57,830 nt of DNA from Bacillota bacterium. Its GTDB lineage: Bacteria > Bacillota > Clostridia > Acetivibrionales > DSM-1351. Under the pieces are notes generated by a model. It had not been told where the DNA came from. It did not search any database and saw only the letters and a program-made list of their open reading frames with translations. Shown piece by piece: positions 53,591-57,830 of this stretch (its first letter is position 1; the number at the start of each line of letters is the position of its first letter). The position numbers were made by a program, and so were the translations under genes. The stretch covers positions 1 through 57,830 of the forward strand of contig JAEZIB010000133.1 in the NCBI GenBank assembly GCA_023416275.1, written 5' to 3'.

Positions 53591-55162
53591 TTGAAAAATA
53601 AACTTTTACTTAAACCAATAATTAAAAAGATATTATCCCTTGCTTTAGCTTTTGCATTACTCTTTGTGTCTGTTATTCCAGCATCAGCAATAGATGTTCC
53701 TTCACCAAAAGAAGAAGTAGTCTATGGCATCCTTGACCTAGACGGAAGCATTAAAGACCTCTATGTTGTCAACATATTTAATGGCGGTGCTATAACTGAT
53801 TACGGTAATTATACTGATATTCGCAATTTGACTACCTCGGAAAAAATAGATCAACAGGACAGTCAAATAACTGTTAATACCACAGCAGAAAAATTCTACT
53901 ATCAGGGAACTCTTGAAAACAAAGAACTGCCTTGGAATATTGCTGTAAAGTACTTTTTAGACGGAAATGAAATATCAGGCACTTCACTTGCTGGAAAGAG
54001 CGGTAAGTTAACAATTACAATGTCGGTAAAACCTAATAATAAGATAAATAGTACCTTCTTTAAGAACTATGCACTTCAAATTGCCCTTTTGCTTGACAAC
54101 AAGCTATGCTCCAATATTCAAGCAGAAAATGCCACCTTTGCTGAAGCAGCAGGTAAAAAGCAGCTTACTTATACAGTTTTACCAGGTAACGATATTGATA
54201 TTAAAGTAACAGCAGATGTTAAAGATTTTGAAATGGATGCAATCTCAGTTAACGGAATAAAAATGACTCTTGGCATGACATTTGACAGTTCAGAGTTTAC
54301 AAGTCAGATTTCAGAGCTTACTGATGCCATTAAAGGCCTTGACAGTGGTGCTGCCGAATTGCTGGACGGTCTTAATCAATTATCTGTTGGGATGCAAAAA
54401 TATACCAATGGAATGAAAGCTTTTACGGGAGGACTTGGGCAGCTATCAAGCGGAGCTGATAAGTTGAATACAGGAGCCACAGCACTAAAAAATGGTTTGA
54501 ATGAAATAACAAAGCAAAATGATTTATTACTTAATGGTGCTCTAGCAATACAAAAGGCAACCTTTGACTCAGTAAATGAGCAGCTTAGTGGAATGCAACT
54601 GGGTCTTCCTACACTTACGCCTGAAAACTACAACACCATATTATCCCCTATTCCAAATCTAGAAGCTGTAAAAAAGCAACTTGACGGTACGGTACAGTTT
54701 ACCCAAGGCTTAAAGGGTTATATGGACGGTGTTGCACAGCTCGGTGCTGGCGCATCGGATTTAGCAAAGGGTACAGCTGAATTTAAAGGTTCCTCTTCCC
54801 TAATAGCAACCTCAGCAAATGAACTTTACACAGCTGTTGCAGAGCTGAATACAGCCATTAAAAAAGTACGAGATGGACTTACTTCATATAAAGCTGGAAC
54901 AAAAAAGCTAAAAGTAGGAACATCCGGCATGGGCTCAGAAATAGACAACAGAGTTGACGAATTAATCAGCGGTATTTCTGGCAACGGCGATAAGGTAGTA
55001 TCCTTTGTGTCAGATAAAAACACCAAGGTTTCGGCAGTACAGTTTGTTCTAAAAACAGATTCAATATCTATACCTGAGACTTCAAAGTCAGTAGAAGTCA
55101 AACCTGTAAAACTGAGCTTCTGGCAAAAGCTATTAAAATTGTTTGGACTTAATAAAGAGTAA
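53591..55162 (+). CDS. Exported heptad-repeat (xxxLxxG) protein, partner of the MMPL transporter
   Basis: 523 residues from TTG 53591. Signal peptide (about 1-33, ISLALAFALLFVSVIPASA-like core), a beta-rich domain (about 35-215), then a helical region (220-470) with xxxLxxG heptads: LDSGAAELLDGLNQLSVGMQ, LGQLSSGADKLNTGATALK, VAQLGAGASDLAKGTAEFKG. Such repeats occur in YhgE/Pip-type and MMPL-associated proteins and form long extracellular coiled rods. The C terminus (SFWQKLLKLFGLNKE) is amphipathic rather than a true membrane helix. Likely an accessory of the upstream exporter; exact role unknown. Confidence 0.85.
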   Translation: MKNKLLLKPIIKKILSLALAFALLFVSVIPASAIDVPSPKEEVVYGILDLDGSIKDLYVVNIFNGGAITDYGNYTDIRNLTTSEKIDQQDSQITVNTTAEKFYYQGTLENKELPWNIAVKYFLDGNEISGTSLAGKSGKLTITMSVKPNNKINSTFFKNYALQIALLLDNKLCSNIQAENATFAEAAGKKQLTYTVLPGNDIDIKVTADVKDFEMDAISVNGIKMTLGMTFDSSEFTSQISELTDAIKGLDSGAAELLDGLNQLSVGMQKYTNGMKAFTGGLGQLSSGADKLNTGATALKNGLNEITKQNDLLLNGALAIQKATFDSVNEQLSGMQLGLPTLTPENYNTILSPIPNLEAVKKQLDGTVQFTQGLKGYMDGVAQLGAGASDLAKGTAEFKGSSSLIATSANELYTAVAELNTAIKKVRDGLTSYKAGTKKLKVGTSGMGSEIDNRVDELISGISGNGDKVVSFVSDKNTKVSAVQFVLKTDSISIPETSKSVEVKPVKLSFWQKLLKLFGLNKE

Positions 55163-55195
55163 TTCTTAGGCTTTCTCTTCTAATATTATATAAAT

Positions 55196-55233
55196 AAATC
55201 CAGAAACACCTTTAATAAGGTATTTCTGGATTT
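55196..55233. terminator. Bidirectional terminator between convergent genes
   Basis: AAATCCAGAAACACC (55196-55210) pairs with GGTATTTCTGGATTT (55219-55233) with one internal mismatch and an 8-base loop. It serves the heptad-repeat gene on the plus strand and putP on the minus strand. Confidence 0.85.
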
Positions 55234-55258
55234 ACTTTTGTACTGATACAACTGCAAA

Positions 55259-56785
55259 TTATATATCTGCTTTCATGTATTCATCGAATTCCTTTTTAAC
55301 TTCAGCTGCAGGTTCTCTGGTCATTAAACTCACTACAAAAATCATTACCGCTGAAATTATAAAGGCAGGAAGTAACTCATAGAGATTTATGTATGATTTA
55401 ACAAAGGTTCTCCACAATATTACTACTATTCCTCCTGATAAAATTCCGGCGATAGCTCCTTGCCAATTCATCCTCTTCCAATATAGCGACATTAATATGG
55501 CAGGTCCAAAAGCGGCTCCAAATCCAGCCCAAGCATATGATACCAAGTCAAAAACAGAGCTATTAGGATCGCTGGCAATAACTATAGCTAGAATGGCAAC
55601 AACTAAGACACTGAATCTGCTTATCAAAGTCATTTGTTTTTCCTTTAATCCCTTAAAAATATTTTTACAGATATCTTCAGAAATAGCTGATGACGTTACA
55701 AGCAGTTGGGAATCCGCAGTACTCATTATTGCAGCTAAAATTGCTGTTAAAAGTAGTCCGGCTATAATAGCAAGCCCCGGGCCTTTTAATAAATACTGAA
55801 CCATGTATATGAATATTTTTTCAGCATCCATACTACCTAACTTTTCAGGGGAAACAACTGTAGAAATATAAGCTCTTCCGATTACACCCAATAAAACTGC
55901 AGCACTAAGAGAACAAACCACCCATACAATTGCAATCCTTCTGGCAGGCTTAATATCCTTTGAGTGCTTAATACCCATAAATCTGCTTAATATATGCGGT
56001 TGACCAAAATAACCAAGTCCCCACGCTGCAATAGATAATATGCCCATCAACCCCAGACTTCCGATTCCTGTCCATTCAATCAATCCAAAGCCTTCTGGAA
56101 CTTTAGCAATTGAAGCCGCCAAATCAAAAGTCTCAGCACTTCCACCCATTTTAATAACAGCAATAATCGGTAATGTAATAATAGCAAAAAACATCAGTAT
56201 CCCTTGAACCAAATCTGTCCAGCATACTGCCAAAAATCCACCAAGGAAGGTATATGAAACTATTACAACCCCACCTATCAGAAGCGCCCACATGTAATCC
56301 AGCCCAAAAACAGCATTAAAAAGCTTAGCCCCTGCGGAAAATTGAGCTGCTGTGTATATCAAAAAGAATATAACGATAAATACTGCAGATATCATTTTTA
56401 TTATATGAGTTTTATCCTTAAAACGATTTTCCAAGTATGTAGGTATAGTTATGGAATCATTAGTATACTCAGAATATTTTCTCAATCTTTTTGCCAATAG
56501 GAGCCAATTCAGATACGTACCTACAGCTAAACCTAAAGCTGTCCAAAAAGCCTCCGCCATTCCATTATCCTTTGTCAGCAAAAATGCTGTTCCAGGTAAA
56601 CCCATAAGCAGCCAGCCACTCATGTCAGAAGCTTGGGCACTCATTGATGTTACCCAGGGATTTAAATTTCTACCCCCTAAAAAATAATCAGTTTGACTTT
56701 TGCTTTTTTTGTAAAAATATATGCCCACCCCAAGCATACACATTAAGTAAATAAATAAAACTACAGCATGAATTATTACTTCCAA
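55259..56785 (-). CDS. putP: Sodium/proline symporter
   Basis: 508 residues from TTG 56785, 10 bases after AAAGGAG. SSS-family transporter with 12-13 helices: YFLGGRNLNPWVTSMSAQAS (Na-site helix 1, AQASDMSGWLLMGLPG), GYFGQPHILSRFMG, AIMSTADSQLLVTSSAISED and SYAWAGFGAAFGPAI. These blocks are diagnostic for PutP and closely related proline or amino-acid carriers. It imports proline with Na+. It is not linked to proline catabolic genes here; the divergent neighbour is an arginine-deiminase-like gene, so a role in amino-acid or osmotic nutrition is plausible. Confidence 0.92.
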   Translation of the reverse strand: MEVIIHAVVLFIYLMCMLGVGIYFYKKSKSQTDYFLGGRNLNPWVTSMSAQASDMSGWLLMGLPGTAFLLTKDNGMAEAFWTALGLAVGTYLNWLLLAKRLRKYSEYTNDSITIPTYLENRFKDKTHIIKMISAVFIVIFFLIYTAAQFSAGAKLFNAVFGLDYMWALLIGGVVIVSYTFLGGFLAVCWTDLVQGILMFFAIITLPIIAVIKMGGSAETFDLAASIAKVPEGFGLIEWTGIGSLGLMGILSIAAWGLGYFGQPHILSRFMGIKHSKDIKPARRIAIVWVVCSLSAAVLLGVIGRAYISTVVSPEKLGSMDAEKIFIYMVQYLLKGPGLAIIAGLLLTAILAAIMSTADSQLLVTSSAISEDICKNIFKGLKEKQMTLISRFSVLVVAILAIVIASDPNSSVFDLVSYAWAGFGAAFGPAILMSLYWKRMNWQGAIAGILSGGIVVILWRTFVKSYINLYELLPAFIISAVMIFVVSLMTREPAAEVKKEFDEYMKADI

Positions 56786-56971
56786 AATTTCTACACTCCT
56801 TTACATTAATTATTTTTTCGTTAATTAAGAATGGAGTAACCGTTGGTAATATAGACTTTCCAGATATATAACTTTACATTTAATCCTCAAACCTAAATAA
56901 TGTCATTCAAAAATTTGTACCTATAAAAAGTTATCCATATTTCTGTAAAATTCATTCTGCAATAATCATTT

Positions 56972-57015
56972 CCATGCCTTCATTAGGGCAAAAATCCATT
57001 CAAGTACTGGCATGG
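56972..57015 (-). repeat. Hairpin upstream of putP, possible degenerate E element
   Basis: CCATGCC (56972-56978) and GGCATGG (57009-57015) pair perfectly. On the minus strand the segment reads GGATTTTTGCCCTAATGAAG then GCATGGA, which echoes element E (TTTTATTGCCCAAATGGGGC) but lacks the GGAGG. Confidence 0.3.
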
Positions 57016-57059
57016 GTTCGGTTCCCCATTACTTTACTGTTTTGCTCTCTCCTTACACA

Positions 57060-57073
57060 TGAATAATTATACA
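57060..57073. promoter_or_regulatory. Possible ArgR/AhrC box
   Basis: TGAATAATTATACA matches the general ARG-box palindrome TGAATNNNNATTCA at all but one position. It lies between putP and the arginine-deiminase-like gene, about 180 bases before the predicted promoter of the latter, so relevance is uncertain in such AT-rich DNA. Confidence 0.3.
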
Positions 57074-57238
57074 TGAATGTCTATAATTTTACTACCATGT
57101 ATTTTTTAAGTACTTGCTAACGACTGAAAACCGATACTATCTAATTAATATTCAAAATTCCCCTTTTTAATATATTTCAACTATTAACTTGCCCCAAGCA
57201 AGCCAAACTTTATAACAATTCTACATGATTTTATAAAA

Positions 57239-57268
57239 TTGTTCAAATTTAATTGTATATACTATAAT
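57239..57268 (+). promoter_or_regulatory. Candidate promoter of the arginine-deiminase-like gene
   Basis: TTGTTC (57239-57244), 18 bases, then TATAAT (57263-57268). A Shine-Dalgarno-like AAGGAG follows at 57287-57292 without a clear ATG, then a terminator-like hairpin before the gene. Confidence 0.45.
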
Positions 57269-57388
57269 CAAAAAATAAAGCTATTTAAGGAGAACTATTA
57301 ATTATTGTTCAAGATTCATCCTTTGGCTCCGAATGGGACATTAAAGAATTGTTCATTTGATATTTAATATTATGAAACTCTACTTTTT

Positions 57389-57410
57389 GGGGGTATACAC
57401 CCCCTCTTTT
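57389..57410 (+). terminator. Terminator or attenuator hairpin in the leader of the last gene
   Basis: GGGGGT (57389-57394) and ACCCCC (57399-57404) form a 6-bp all-strong stem with loop ATAC, followed by TCTTTT. It lies 120 bases downstream of the candidate promoter and 124 bases before the start codon, so transcripts would have to pass it: a possible attenuator. Confidence 0.6.
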
Positions 57411-57533
57411 AAATATGCTTTAATCATTAAACTTTACTTGTGAGCAGATTTGTTATTCTTAAAATATTTGATTTTAATATAAATCAGTCATTATGGGAAT
57501 ACTACATAAAAACTAACAATTGGAGTTATTTTA

Positions 57534-57830
57534 ATGAGTATAAAGAATTCAATAAATTTTGGAGCTGAAAAACTTGGTCGTTTAAAGAAAGTACTGCTGC
57601 ATAACCCTGAACAGTCCATTAGGAGAATAACGGAGACTAATCTACAATTTTATCTTTATGATAAAGTTCCCGTCTATCCTCGGTTTATTGATGAGCACAA
57701 TGCCTATAGGAAGCTGTTAACAGACAATGGTGTAGAAGTTTATGAACTGTCTGAACTAATAGTTAACAACCGCGAGTTAATGTCCTACCTTCCAAATCTA
57801 GCATACTTGAATGATACGGCAGTTATAACG
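57534..57830 (+). CDS. Arginine deiminase / amidinotransferase-family protein, 5' part only
   Basis: The first 99 residues of a gene cut by the window end. Ribosome site TTGGAG lies 8 bases before ATG. The N terminus follows the arginine-deiminase pattern: GAEKLGRLKKVLLHNPEQSI, an ITETNLQFYLYD segment (as the arginine-contacting LTP-N-LLFDD region), an acidic-His helix (FIDEHNAYRKLLTDNGVEV) and AYLNDTAVIT, where the conserved Asp-Thr before the first beta-propeller strand is expected. It would hydrolyse arginine to citrulline and ammonia; a dimethylarginine-hydrolase-like or other amidinotransferase relative is possible because the catalytic Cys and His lie outside the window. Confidence 0.8.
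   Translation, partial: MSIKNSINFGAEKLGRLKKVLLHNPEQSIRRITETNLQFYLYDKVPVYPRFIDEHNAYRKLLTDNGVEVYELSELIVNNRELMSYLPNLAYLNDTAVIT

Noticed and set aside
57301..57367. Possible leader peptide after AAGGAG upstream of the arginine-deiminase-like gene
   Set aside because: Only TTG or ATT could start it, spacing is long, and the peptide has no run of arginine codons expected for attenuation.

Overview
This window comes from a low-GC, anaerobic, cellulolytic member of the Clostridia. The evidence is dense AT-rich sequence, strong Shine-Dalgarno sites, frequent TTG/GTG starts, a trimeric [FeFe]-hydrogenase, SLH and CARDB surface proteins, and four consecutive secreted glycoside hydrolases that each end in a type-I dockerin. 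The dockerin recognition pair is mostly Ala-Ile, which resembles mesophilic cellulosome producers of the C. cellulolyticum type more than the Ser-Thr pair of C. thermocellum. I cannot name the species.

Layout. 0-2.5 kb: a small unknown gene followed by a long hairpin, a YdcF/SanA-like membrane protein, and metF. 2.7-10.7 kb (minus strand): a beta-helix protein, a DUF3999/DUF2339 overlapping pair, and a signal-anchored DUF4424-like protein. 10.9-14.1 kb (minus): mtnK-mtnA-class II aldolase, the gene set of the DHAP shunt for 5-deoxy or 5-methylthio sugar salvage. 14.5-22.4 kb (minus): SLH-Cadherin-like surface protein, small lipoprotein, CARDB protein, Fe-S aldo/keto reductase, and a CehA/McbA-type PHP hydrolase followed by a 5'-truncated relative. 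23.8-34.4 kb (minus): the cellulosomal cluster, with two paralogous GH9-CBM3-CBM3-dockerin enzymes, GH9-CBM3c-dockerin, and GH10-CBM9-dockerin; a hairpin terminator is visible after each of the two paralogues. 35-41.6 kb (minus): a TPR protein and hydC-hydB-hydA. 41.7-46.5 kb (plus): methyltransferase, histidine kinase, nfeD, floA, a small protein and a LytTR response regulator. 46.6-57.8 kb: a LacI-like-sensor/GGDEF/GGDEF/EAL protein, a TetR regulator divergent from an MMPL transporter and its heptad-repeat partner, putP, and the start of an arginine-deiminase-like gene cut by the window edge.

The most unusual signal is not a gene. A roughly 40-bp leader element (called E here: CAAATTTTATTGCCCAAATG, then GGGCGTGGGAGGTTAATATG) recurs seven times in three places. 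In four cases it supplies the Shine-Dalgarno and start region of unrelated genes (a DUF4424-like protein, hydB, floA and a small protein). At the first three of these an anti-Shine-Dalgarno segment (ACCTC) with competing helices lies just upstream. Near floA it is interleaved with three copies of a 13-bp-stem terminator-like hairpin (H). This looks like a mobile or duplicated translational-control leader. Two further non-coding repeat families behave like MITEs: family A (29-bp inverted arms, five copies or fragments) and family B (about 20-bp ends; two copies, one carrying a nested inverted repeat).

Likely joint logic: secreted cellulosomal enzymes degrade cellulose and xylan; hydrogenase HydABC disposes of reductant; surface proteins, FloA/NfeD microdomains and a cytosolic sugar-sensor c-di-GMP protein could couple envelope and attachment behaviour to substrate. 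That last link is inference.
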